From Rehmannia glutinosa (lineage: Eukaryota; Streptophyta; Magnoliopsida; Lamiales; Orobanchaceae): a stretch of DNA of 64,000 bases. The DNA is taken from contig JABTTQ020002182.1 of NCBI GenBank assembly GCA_016081115.2, positions 186,001-250,000 of the forward strand. Direction: 5' to 3'. Within the stretch, counting starts at the first letter, position 1, and the number at the start of each line of letters is the position of its first letter. Under the pieces are notes generated by a model. That model was not told the origin of the DNA. It searched no databases and was given only the letters and a program-made list of their open reading frames with translations. Below are positions 43,201-52,815 of this stretch, one piece after another. The position numbers were made by a program, and so were the translations under genes.

Positions 43201-44830
43201 GATCTCGCGCCCACGCACAGATCCTGTCATTCCATCGATACCGTCGTTCGGTGACTATGATTTTCACGCTTGGCCGTCACCGCAATAGATGGAACAACTG
43301 AAGTTCGAGAGGTTTTGAAAGCATTATTTGCTGAAATTGAACGGATGGAGAGGCACCAGGCCTCGATGGACATGAGATCTGGATAACAGAGATGCCAACC
43401 TTACTGCCGACTTGAGAGGCATAATAGTCGAGAATCCGGGAGTGGTGGCAACAAAGCGGCAAACAATGCGCCGTAGAACAAGCTAGATATTTGAACACCG
43501 TTCAACAAGTCGTTGGTATGGCGAAATGAGAATGCCGATGCAAAGACAAAATTGAGAGAACACATTGAGCACATGCATGAATATCACTGCTTTGAGATAA
43601 AGGCTGCTGCGTGAGCAAAATAAGAATGAGCTCCTGGCGTATGGAAGAAAACATGGATCGAAAATTGGCCTTCTCATGGCTGAGATGAAGTTAATTATAG
43701 CTGAATCCAACGCTACTCGCTTCGAGTTTCGCGCATACTCCGCAAAGCAATTCGAAGCGAACTTGACTATCGCCAGACTCGACTTCACCGCTTGCTAGTT
43801 TGTTTCGAGGGTTCTCTCTCCTTTGATGATGCCAAAAAGGGGAAGAGGAATACCTAAAAGCGAAGAGATCGAAGTTGAGAAGGAGGGAGCACTGTGAAGG
43901 GAAAGACAGTGAGGAAGTTTCAATAGAAAAGAAAGGGAAGTCTGTTGAGGGGAAAGGATCGAGAGATGTGACCTTGATGATTGCACAAACCCCCAACAAG
44001 GTATTGTCACGGTGATATTATCAAAGAAACTCCCGATGACTCGCCACTCCAACACTGCTTTGTACCTATGGCCGACAAGAGAAAGACGATTGAAGCGAGG
44101 GATGGAGGAAGTGGAAGGAAGGATGAATGCCCGAGTTATGGATATTTCGGAAACAACATGGAGGCATTCAAAGAGAGCGAAACACTTATGCCATCTCGAT
44201 GCCGGAATCGAGCCGAGATCGTTGATGAATTTAAAACGCGCAGATCTCAAGGATACTTCGCAAACATGTCCATGGCTCAAGCCTCGGGACTTGTATCTTC
44301 AGAAAAGTGGTCTCACACTATGTGAAGAAGCCGACAGCAAGAAACTACAGCGATCGCTCTATTTGGTCACTCGCTAGTCACTCACCGGGAAGAAGACCCC
44401 CTGACAATACACGCCCGAGGAAGAAGAGGTAGAGGAAGAAGCGATTGTGGAGGAAGAGGTTTGAGACCCAGGACCTCTTCCGCCCCAAAAACATTGAGTA
44501 CATAGATCCAGGGTAAGAAAGGAGGGATCTCTGGGCAAGTTTTTGACGAAGTAGCCAATGCAAGTGGCTAAGAACAATGCTTGAGTATGTGAAAAGAATT
44601 GAAGAAGAAAATAAAAGACAAATTCAGGTATGGGAGGAGAGACAAGAAAGAATAAGAAGAGATGAAGTCGCCGGAAAGGCGTATGAAAAAAGAAGAAAGC
44701 GGTGAAGATGAGAAAAAGAAAAGAAGACCGAGAAGATGATAGAGTCAAGAAGAAGAAGAAAGAAGGAGGAAGCGATGGAGATGAAGTGTTTCTGTTGTCC
44801 ACCCCTTCATGTATTTTACTATGTAAATAC
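40293..44830 (+). pseudogene. Element B third ORF (large accessory protein, frame-broken)
   Basis: ATG 40293 in AAAATGGC starts MASTHDFVKLGKQIHTGPVD. Homology with A and C allows it to be followed in changing frames. An N-terminal globular part of about 250 residues contains KCIDIKFGGFDQSSKAKLIV and VKGVLFDMERRSM-like remains. A Lys/Pro-rich linker follows, then the conserved block IMHSPLYPDIQNRHKEWRKW (41643-41703), a long acidic low-complexity part (FNFDEPPMEISSSSDDA), a helical part with LFAEIERMERHQASMDMRSG and REHIEHMHE, the block MADKRKTIEARDGG, and a Lys/Glu-rich tail ending near 44830. Not a known copia enzyme. Unlike a retroviral envelope, no clear signal peptide or membrane span was seen. 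Confidence 0.6.
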
Positions 44831-45047
44831 ATTTTATGTAAGTCTTCCTCCGTAATAAATCAGAATTCTCTATTTTTGCGTAGACACGATGTTTGCTCGA
44901 TACACTTTGTAAATGTGATTGTGTAAAGGACAAGAATGTTATGATCAATAAAAGAATTGATTCTACGCATACATTCTCTCTGTGAATGCACTATCCGTAT
45001 GTATCTTTGCTATTTACATTTTGAATGTTTTAAGTTTTGGCATCATC
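44831..45047 (+). other. 3' untranslated region of element B
   Basis: AT-rich sequence with AATAAA-like motifs (AATAAATC near 44856, TCAATAAAAGA near 44947) between the third ORF and the polypurine tract. Confidence 0.4.
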
Positions 45048-45060
45048 AAAAAGGGGGAAA
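45048..45060 (+). other. Polypurine tract, element B
   Basis: AAAAAGGGGGAAA directly before the 3' LTR; conserved in element C (minus, 52582-52594). Confidence 0.85.
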
Positions 45061-45061
45061 T

Positions 45062-46591
45062 TGTTGGGAAATTTATTGTTTAGATTTTGATGAATGCCAT
45101 GTAAAACTTAGAATAGGAAGTTGGCACCCCATTTTCGTTGTAAAGCGCATTGTAATAAATAGGCTGGTCAAGCCGAGTTAAGTCGACTATGCCTAAACAT
45201 GTAAGAAGACAATTGGAGACTAGAATGAAGACTCCTCCGCAAGACAACCGAGTATGGCAAAGAAGAGAAGACGGAACTCGATGAAGGAGCGGTGAGATGC
45301 AATGGTGAGTAGAGTATCAGTCAAGTCAACTCAAGATAGCCAAGTCTCAAGTTGAAGTGACAAGAGTCATCCAATGATTGGAAGGCGACTCTAAGTCACC
45401 TCGGGGAAAGCAAGGAAATGCGTCAAGTCGAGATAATCGGAAGAGATCCGTTGCACGAAATCAAGGGAATTACTTAAACAAGTAATACCTCCATACTACC
45501 TTTCTCAAGTGCTCGATCCCGAGAAGTGTGCAAAAGGAATGAACAATGGGAAGCACTTCACCATGTCGAACTCGAAAAGTCAAGAACAATTCATACGAGG
45601 AAGTGGCAATTCCAATGGCGCAACAAGACAAGCCAACGACCACAAGTGACTTTCAAAAATAAGCCTATCTCTTCAACGGGCGATTTTTGAAAGATCACTA
45701 TAAAAGGCCGAGGAATGACGAGAGAAGGTTACAACCACGAACATTCAAGAAAACATTTGAATCAGTAACAAAAAATATTCTCAAATCATTCAAGACTAAT
45801 CCTCAAGCCTACATTACGAAGAAAATCAATCCAACACTCACTGTGAAGGAAAGATAACTTCAATCAGTTGAAGAGGAAATTGTTGAAGAATCAAGGGTCA
45901 CATTCCACGGAGGATTGTAGGAAGGTTCGAGGTCGAACCGGTCTCAAGTTTTTGGAGGGCTTCGTGATCAAATCCAAAGAGCTTGAGCAAGTGGGCGGGT
46001 AGTAGCAAGACACCGCCTGTGAAGAAAGAAGTCGAGTCGCACGAGAAGCCATTTGCGTGACAAGGCATCTCGATCGAGTCCCAAAGGATCAAGTCACCGT
46101 GTGTGATCAAGACTTGTATCCGGGCTATTTTACCACTCAGTATCTTGATCAATACCTAAGTGGATTCCTCCAGGAGTTGGAGAAGAGAGGAGTAGAAGAA
46201 TTACCCCATCTTGAACCTCTATAAAAACATATCGTGTCATTTACATTTCAAAGACTTTAATTCCCGCATCTTATTTATTTAACTTTCTGTTGATAAATTT
46301 GCTATCCACTTGATAATCTCTAAGTACTAAACCAAATTTAAGGGTGTAAAGTCTTCCACTTTGAAAACAAATCACAATCGAGTTAAGTATTTAGTCAAAA
46401 CAATGAGTTATTCTATCAACAGCTCGATCGAGTCTATTGAGTAACTTACTGCTGATTAACTAACTTAGTGTCCATCAAGGACTCAAGCGTGAAGTTCAAC
46501 GCGATTATTTAAAAGGACTAAATCGAAAAGTTGGTAAGGTTTATTCAACCCCCCCTTCTAAACCTTACATTCACACCCCTTGGGACCTACA
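45062..46591 (+). repeat. 3' LTR of element B (1,530 bp)
   Basis: TGTTGGGAAATTTATTGTTT ... GGGACCTACA, followed by the ATTAT duplication. TATA box TATAAAAGG at 45699. Confidence 0.95.
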
Positions 46592-46596
46592 ATTAT
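46592..46596. other. Right target-site duplication of element B (ATTAT)
   Basis: ATTAT continuing into ATGGATTGAAACAAGCACC, the rest of element A's RT. Confidence 0.95.
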
Positions 46597-47660
46597 ATGG
46601 ATTGAAACAAGCACCAAGAGCATTGTATGATACATTGTCTCAATTTCTAACTGACAATGGATTCACCAAGGCAAAGTTGACAGAACACTCTTCATAATTC
46701 AAGATGGAGAGAGTATATGTGGATGACATCATTTTTGGATCCACAAACAAAGAACTGTGTGACAAGTTCTCAAACCTCATGCAAGGCAAATTTCAGATGA
46801 GCATGATGGGAGAGCTGACTTTCTTCTTAGGACTTCAAGGCAAGCAATTGAAGGATGGAACCTTCATAAGTCAAACAAAATACACCAGAGATTTGATGAA
46901 GAAATTTGGTATGGAAGAGAAGTCTTCTGTGAAAATTCCAATGAACACATCAGTCAAGATGGACATGGATGCAGATGGCAAAATTGTAGATCAAACAAGA
47001 TACAGAGCACTTATTGGATCATTGCTCTATCTAACAGCAAGCAGGCCAGACATCACCTTTGCAGTAGGTGTATGTGCAAGATTTCAATCTGCACCAAAGG
47101 AGAGCCACATGACTACAGCTAAGAGAATTATAAGGTATTTAAAGGGATGCCAGGGAGTTGGCTTATGGTATCCAAAGGAAGGTGGATTCAAGCTAACTGG
47201 TTTCTCAGACTCAGACTATGTTGGATGTAGAGTTGACAGGAAAAGTACTTCAGGTACATGTCAAATGCTTGGAAATAGATTGGTTTCCTGGTTTAGCAAG
47301 AAACAAAACTCAATAGCAACATCCACAGCTGAAGCAGAGTATGTAGCTACGGGCAGCTGTTGTGCCCAAGTCTTATGGATGAGACAACAAATGAGAGACT
47401 ATGATATTGAAGAAAAAGAGATTCCAATTATGTGTGATAACATTAGTGCTATTGCAATCACTCAAAATCCTGTGTTTCATTCAAGAACAAAGCACATTGA
47501 TGTCAGATATCATTTTATAAAGGATCATGTTGAAAAGAAAGACATCACTTTGGAATACATCTCAACTGATAAGCAGTTAGCTGATACATTCATAAAGCCT
47601 CTATGTGAATCAAGATTTGAAGAGCTCAAGAATGAGTTAGGGTTAATTGAGTTGAGTTGA
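46597..47660 (+). CDS. Element A RT C-terminal half and RNase H
   Basis: LYGLKQAPRALYDTLSQFLT (46594-46655) resumes the RT, then a frame shift and small deletion remove the DRTLFIIQ region. From ATG 46704 there is an intact 318-codon frame: the catalytic YVDD (46716-46727) in RVYVDDIIFGST, FQMSMMGELTFFLGLQ, RALIGSLLYLTASRPDITFA, YLKGCQGVGLWYP, FSDSDYVGCRVDRKSTSGTC, SWFSKKQNSIATSTAEAEYV, IPIMCDNISAIAITQNPVFH, SRTKHIDVRYHFIKDHVEKK, LADTFIKPLCESRFEEL, and a normal terminal stop. All RNase H acidic positions are present. It finishes cDNA synthesis. This is the natural Pol C-terminus. Confidence 0.92.
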
Positions 47661-48206
47661 AACTCAGAAGACTCAATCAGCAGAGAAACAAGATGAGAAA
47701 ATAAGAGCAGAGCAAGTTTCACACTTCAGCCAAGTGAAACAGCCTTATTGGGAAGTCAGCTGTATCGTGTTAGCTGACAGCTGAGTTACATCATGTGAAG
47801 AGAGAAGTAGAGTTAAGTAACTTTGGATATAAGCTGAATCATTTATGAGCTAAGTGACAAAAACACAGTCGTTTTAAATGAGCGGGAATGTTTTTTTGGA
47901 TGACATCAGCGTAATAATGACGGTCACAGTAAAAGCTGCACAGTAAGCCATATCATTGGATATAAATGCTGTTGTATTAAATGCAAGGAATTAAATGCGG
48001 TTTTGATGTTCTAATCTGAGCCGTTGATTTTGATCAAAAATTTCAAACTCGAAATGTGTCCTTTCACGTCCCTTATATACAGAAGTTTGCATTTCTCTCA
48101 CCTTACGCGAACTGTTCATCTTCAAGCAAGGCAAAGTTTTTCTCTGAGAAACCCTAAGTTCTCTCAACCAAGTTTCTAGTTTTTCAATCGGTAAAAATCT
48201 CTAAAA
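47661..48206 (+). other. Region between pol and third ORF, element A
   Basis: About 550 bp with no coding frame. It contains CCCTTATATACAGAAG (TATA-like, 48074-48079) about 130 bp before ATG 48207, followed by a pyrimidine-rich leader. A separate promoter for the third ORF is possible. Confidence 0.5.
48072..48081 (+). promoter_or_regulatory. Candidate internal TATA box for the third ORF
   Basis: CTTATATACA lies about 130 bp upstream of ATG 48207. In C the matching place reads CATATTTAAACC and in B CATACTTAAACT, so the TATA character is only partly conserved. Confidence 0.3.
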
Positions 48207-51047
48207 ATGGCACCAAAGTTAGATTATGTGAAGCTCTCGAAGCAAATCCACTCCGGTTCTTCAGTAGATTTAGATGGAATGGTGAACGAAGTCTTGATGA
48301 GACCCAGTTCTAAAAATAGCGAGAGATGTTGGAAAAGTCTGGTCTCAAAGCTTTTCTGACTATGGAGTATTCTCATACCTACCTTGAGGAGTTAGCTATG
48401 TTCTATGTCAACGCAGAGGTGCAGGACGAAGAAATCAAATCTTCCGTCCACTGCAAGGACATAAAAATGAGTGCAAAAGACCTTGTTGAGCACTACTTGT
48501 TGCCTTCGGAAGGCATGAAGGAAATATACGAGGCTGATGTCGACTTGGTTGTTGCATGGAAGGAAGTGGCCAAACCCGAGTGTGCTACTAAAGTGGTTTA
48601 CACAGCCGACAAGAAGTTGTTGAAGGATGACTATCACAAACTGATGGATGTCATCTCGAAATGTGTCGACATGAAGTTTGGCAACTTCAATCAGCTGTCC
48701 AAGACAAACCTGATCGTCATGGATACGATCATGCAAGGGAAAAAGGTCAACTGGGCTGAGTTTGTCTATAGCACACTCTCCAGAATGTGATGAACAAGAC
48801 CTTTAAGGAAGATGGGTCTTTTGGATGCTCACTAGGATATGGCCTTGTGATTGGCCATTTGCTAGAAGTCAAGGGTGTGGCACTTCATCATGGCAAACCC
48901 TTCCACGTGAACAAGAAAATGTTTAGGGCAAACCTTTCCGGTGCCCAGAAGAGAGCTCACGCAAAGAAAGCTGATACTAGTGAGGGGGAATCAGCTGACC
49001 CCGAAGACACAGCTGCTACCCCTCCCCCGAAGAAAAAAGATGCCCCTGCAGCTAAGAATAAGAAAGCACCTCCCCTGCAACCGAGTCACATGCCCAAGCA
49101 GCCGAAACTCCTGCCCCTGCAGGAGAGACTGGGAAGGAATCCCAAATCCCTTCTCCAGTCGTAAAGAAGAAGAGGACTACCAATACAAGGAAGGAAGCTC
49201 CATCTAACAAGAATGCCCAAGCCCCGACTGCTGATGAATCTACTGAATTAGAACCAGAAGTCCCTCTGGTTCATCCAAGAAAGACAAGGCTTGTCAGGTA
49301 TTCTGACCTTGAGAAGACGGCTGAGTTTGCCACTCAGCTAGAGAAGGAAGCCGAGACTGTTGGTATTCAAGAAGAGCAGTCACCAGAAGTCATTGATGAA
49401 ACCACTAAGTCTGCTGATGGTGATCAGCAGATATCAACCGAAGACCCAGCTGTGCGAAAGACAGCTGAGGAAGATGAAGCAGCTGAGACAACTGAGCCTA
49501 CTATTGAAAAGGTTGTCTCTCCTCCTACAACAGATGCTACTGAATCTGAGGAAGAGCAAGGCCTTCTGCCTCCCATTCCGGAAACTGGAGGTGAAGGTGA
49601 AGATGATGATGACAATGTAATCATGTATTCTCCACTTTACCCAGATATTCAACGACGCTTACGAGAATGGAGAGCATGGAAGCTGGATCACTCAAGGGTG
49701 CAATTCACTCACCCTGAGTTCATAGAAGAAGAAGAAGAGTTGCTACGATTTCTTGGTGTTGCAACTATTTGATAGGCCCTTGACGAAGACAACTCCATGG
49801 ATATCCTCCGCATCATCAAGGTAGATGAAAAGGATAAAGCTGAGGAGCGAGCCCGAGCATTGGATAAATAAAAAATATGCCAATTTACAGGCTTTCCAGA
49901 TCACACTCACACGCACATTAATGTGCTCTCAGAAAGTGACGAGGATATTGATCCCACTACTGCAGCCGAGAAGTCAGATATGCAGCAGGCTATGAGGGAA
50001 TCCAGAGCCATGCATGAGCAAAGAATCTGTTTGAAGCCCGGAGAGTCCTCACAATCTCTCCCGCAAATTGATCCTCCGGGAGTGGTACAACGATTGCATC
50101 GGATATCGGCAGCCTACGTCGTCCCCCGCACTGGTCGAGGATGGCTCCAAGGCAACTGGCGATGAAGCTGGGAAATTTGGCACCCAAGCTGAGCCAACCC
50201 CTGAAGAAGGTGTTCTCACACCTGCCCCGACGACTGAGCACTCAATAGATAAAGCCGTGTATTTGGAGAAGAGTGACTCCACAATCAGTCACTCAACTAG
50301 TGAGCCAGCTGAGGGGGAAACTCTCTCCACCACAGCAGGGTTGGAGGTTGCTGTGGGAGACACACGAATGAAGTTTGGATGTGAAGCTGAGAAAGAGAGT
50401 GAACAACAGCAGAGTGACATTGTGGCTCGGACGATTGAGTCGATCCCCCAGAAGTGTCAAGCGCTTTGAAGGCCAATGACGCTATTATCACAGCCGAGGC
50501 AAAGGATGGTAGTGCCCTGGAAGTTAACACTCTGGGCACAGAAAGTGCAATCCAAGGAGTTGAGACTCCTATGGATGTCATCGTACAAGACCTTAAGACA
50601 GGTGAGACTGTCGAAGGGAATGTAGAAGGCCTCGCAGCAGTTGATTCTGCTGGAGGTATTGAAAGCCTAAGGGAGGTTGAGACTTCCCTGGGTAAGGGTC
50701 AAGATACACAGAACATTCCTCCAGTACATAACGTTGATACAAAAAAGGAGATAAGCGCTCTTCATGACTCCCAGGAGAACATAGATACATCATTCTTAGG
50801 GTCAGAAGATGAAGCTGAGTCCACTCCGATTGCAAATCCTATGGACCAGGCTGAGGATGTTCTCAAAACTAAGAGCCAAATCATTGATAAAGCGGCTCAC
50901 ACGAAGTTCAATTTTGATGATGAGCCAACTCCAAAAGTCTCATCATCATCCGATGACGCTGACGACACATCCGAGGAACAAGTAATTCATTTAGAAAAGT
51001 ATCCGAGGCGAGGAAGGCACATTAAGACAGTGAGGCTCGATCAGTGG
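48207..51047 (+). pseudogene. Element A third ORF (accessory protein), cut by element C
   Basis: ATG 48207 (AAAAATGGC) starts MAPKLDYVKLSKQIHSGSSV. The frames run in series. 48326-48790 is globular, with LEELAMFYVNAEVQDEEIKS, WKEVAKPECATKVVYTADKK, CVDMKFGNFNQLSKTNLIVM and KKVNWAEFV. 48787-49164 has YGLVIGHLLEVKGVALHHGK, then a Pro/Lys-rich linker. About 49161-49772 is acidic, with VIMYSPLYPDIQRRLREWRA. About 49773-50165 and 50068-51047 are acidic, Thr/Ser-rich and low complexity, with FNFDDEPTPKVSSSSDDADD. The globular part resembles, in layout, the plant-transposon-protein domain Transposase_32 (FYxN...V...KxI...), a tentative comparison. Function unknown. Element C truncates it at about codon 950. 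Confidence 0.6.
51043..51047. other. Left flank 5-mer AGTGG, presumed target duplication of element C
   Basis: The five bases before the inverted LTR end TGTAGGTCCC. The partner copy lies outside the window. Confidence 0.5.
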
Positions 51048-52580
51048 TGTAGGTCCCAAGGGGTGTAAGTGTAAGGTTTAGAAGGGGGGTTGAATAAACC
51101 TTACCAAATTTTCGATTTAGTCCTTTTAAATATACCGAGTTGATTCTTCTTTTGTGTCCTTGATGGGCCGATCGATTTAGTCAATCGGTAGAGTTAGTCT
51201 CTCAACAGACTCAACCGAGCCATTGATGGAATAACTGTTTGTTGACTCTAAATTAACTCAATTTGTGGTTTTGTTTTATTGGAAGACTTAACACCCTTAA
51301 GTTTGATTAAGTAAGAGTTTAGTCTTTGGGTTTAGTACTTGTATTATCAAATGGATAGCAAATTTATCGTGAGATATAAGCCGTTAAAATTGCAAGAATT
51401 AAAGTCTTTGAAATGTAAATGACACAATGAAATTTTTATAGAGGTTCGAAGATGGGGTAATTCTTCTACTCCTCTCTTCTCCAACTCCTGGAGGAATCCA
51501 CTAGGTAATGATCGGTTTACAAAGTGGTAATGATCCGGATACAAGTCTTGATCACACGGCCGACTTGATCCTTTGGGACTCGATGCCGAGACGCCTTGAT
51601 CACTCATCCGGCTTCTCGTGCGACTCGGCTTCTTCACAGGCATTTGCCTTGCTACTACACCTCACTTGCTCAAGCTCTTTGGATTTGATCACGAAGCCCT
51701 CCAAAAGCTTAAGACTTGGCTCAACCTTGAACATTCCTACAATCCTTCCTGGAATGTAGACCCCTTGTTTTCAGTATTTTCCTCTTCAAGCGATTGAAGT
51801 TATCTTTCCTTCACGGTGAGTGTTGGATTGATGTTCTTCGTAATGTAGGCTTGAGGATTGAGAATGTTTCAGTTTTTTTTTTCTAATATGCTTGTATATC
51901 TCACATGTGTGTCTACCTTCTCAAACAAACTCCTCGGCCTTTTATAGTGAACTTTCAAAAATTTGCCCGTTGAAGAGATAGGCTTATTTTTAAAGTCACT
52001 TGCGATCGTTGGCTTGTCTTGTTGCGATTCTTGGAATTGCCATTTCCTCGTATGAATTGTTCTTTCACCTTTCGAGTTCGACACGGTGTGGTGCTTCTCA
52101 TTGGTTCATTCCTTTTGCACGCTTCGACGGGGTGAGCACTCCGATAAAGGTGGTGTGGAGATATTACTTGTTTAAGTAAATCTCTTGATTTACGGCAACG
52201 GTTCTTTTCTGATTATCTCGACTTGACCGCATTTCCTTGCTTTCCCAGGTGACTTAAGTCGACTTCCAATCATTGGATGACTCTTGTCACTTCAACTTGA
52301 GACTGGCTTTTCTTGAGTTGACTTGGTGATGCTCCACTGTTGCATCTCATTTGCTTCTACTGATAGAGTTCTGTCTACTCTTCTTTACGATACTGTTGTC
52401 TCACAGAGTCTTCCTTCAAGTCTTGATTGTCTTCTTTCATGTTAGGGCGTAGGGCCGACTTAACTCGGCTTGGGCACTCTATTTGTTACAATGCATTTTA
52501 CAACAAGAATTGGGGTGCCAACTTTCTATTCTAAGTTTTACATGGCATTCATCAAAATCTAAACAATAAATTTCCTAACA
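51048..52580 (-). repeat. 3' LTR of element C (1,533 bp)
   Basis: In plus sense TGTAGGTCCCAAGGGGTGTA ... AATAAATTTCCTAACA, the inverted form of TGTTAGGAAATT...CCTACA. TATA box CTTTTATA at 51939-51946 (minus-sense TATAAAAG). Confidence 0.95.
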
Positions 52581-52594
52581 ATTTCCCCCTTTTT
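52581..52594 (-). other. Polypurine tract, element C
   Basis: Minus sense AAAAAGGGGGAAAT directly before the LTR, the same as in element B. Confidence 0.85.
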
Positions 52595-52815
52595 GATGAT
52601 GCCAAAACTTAAACCATTCAAAAATGCAAGCGGCAAAGATACATACGGACGAGTGTGTTGACATAGAATGTATCTTGTGAGTCAATTCTTTTATTGATCA
52701 TATCATTCTTGTTCTTTTACACTGGCCTTGTTTACAAGGTGTGTCAGTACATATTTGCCTACCACGAGAAAAGTAAAGAATTTATAGCTTTATTCGAGAA
52801 GACTTACATTGTATG
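52595..52815 (-). other. 3' untranslated region of element C
   Basis: AT-rich, homologous to 44831-45047 in element B. No coding frame. Confidence 0.4.

Larger units (their letters stand above)
32638..46591 (+). mobile_element. Element B: complete Sirevirus-like retrotransposon nested in A
   Basis: 13,954 bp from TGTTGGG to CCTACA, flanked by identical ATTAT 5-mers, with two LTRs of 1,525 and 1,530 bp that look nearly identical by eye. In order it holds PBS, gag, coiled-coil region, protease, integrase, RT, RNase H, a third ORF of about 4.5 kb, a polypurine tract and the 3' LTR. It inserted into the ALYGLKQ motif of element A's RT in the same orientation. Near-identical LTRs indicate a recent insertion, which conflicts with the many frameshifts in its coding region (see findings). 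Confidence 0.95.
26645..51047 (+). mobile_element. Element A: Sirevirus-like Ty1/copia retrotransposon (host of B and C)
   Basis: It consists of a 5' LTR, PBS, gag with zinc knuckle and coiled coil, protease, integrase, RT, RNase H and a large third ORF. It is interrupted at 32638-46591 by element B and cut at 51047 by element C, with the 3' LTR outside the window. Removing B rejoins the RT at KKAL/YGLKQAPRA. RT and RNase H sequences (THWIQAMQEELNQFERNKVW, FSKKQNSIATSTAEAEYVA) are of the SIRE/Maximus kind. The left target duplication would be CCTAG (26640-26644), unverifiable without the right end. Confidence 0.92.

Noticed and set aside
40293..44830. Third ORF as a classical envelope gene
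   Set aside because: No signal peptide, furin-like site or membrane span could be seen; only the position is env-like.
44374..44832. Minus-strand Ser/Phe-rich 152-codon frame that looks like a membrane protein
   Set aside because: It is the complement of the Lys/Glu/Arg-rich tail of element B's third ORF; purine-rich coding DNA always gives such a shadow.
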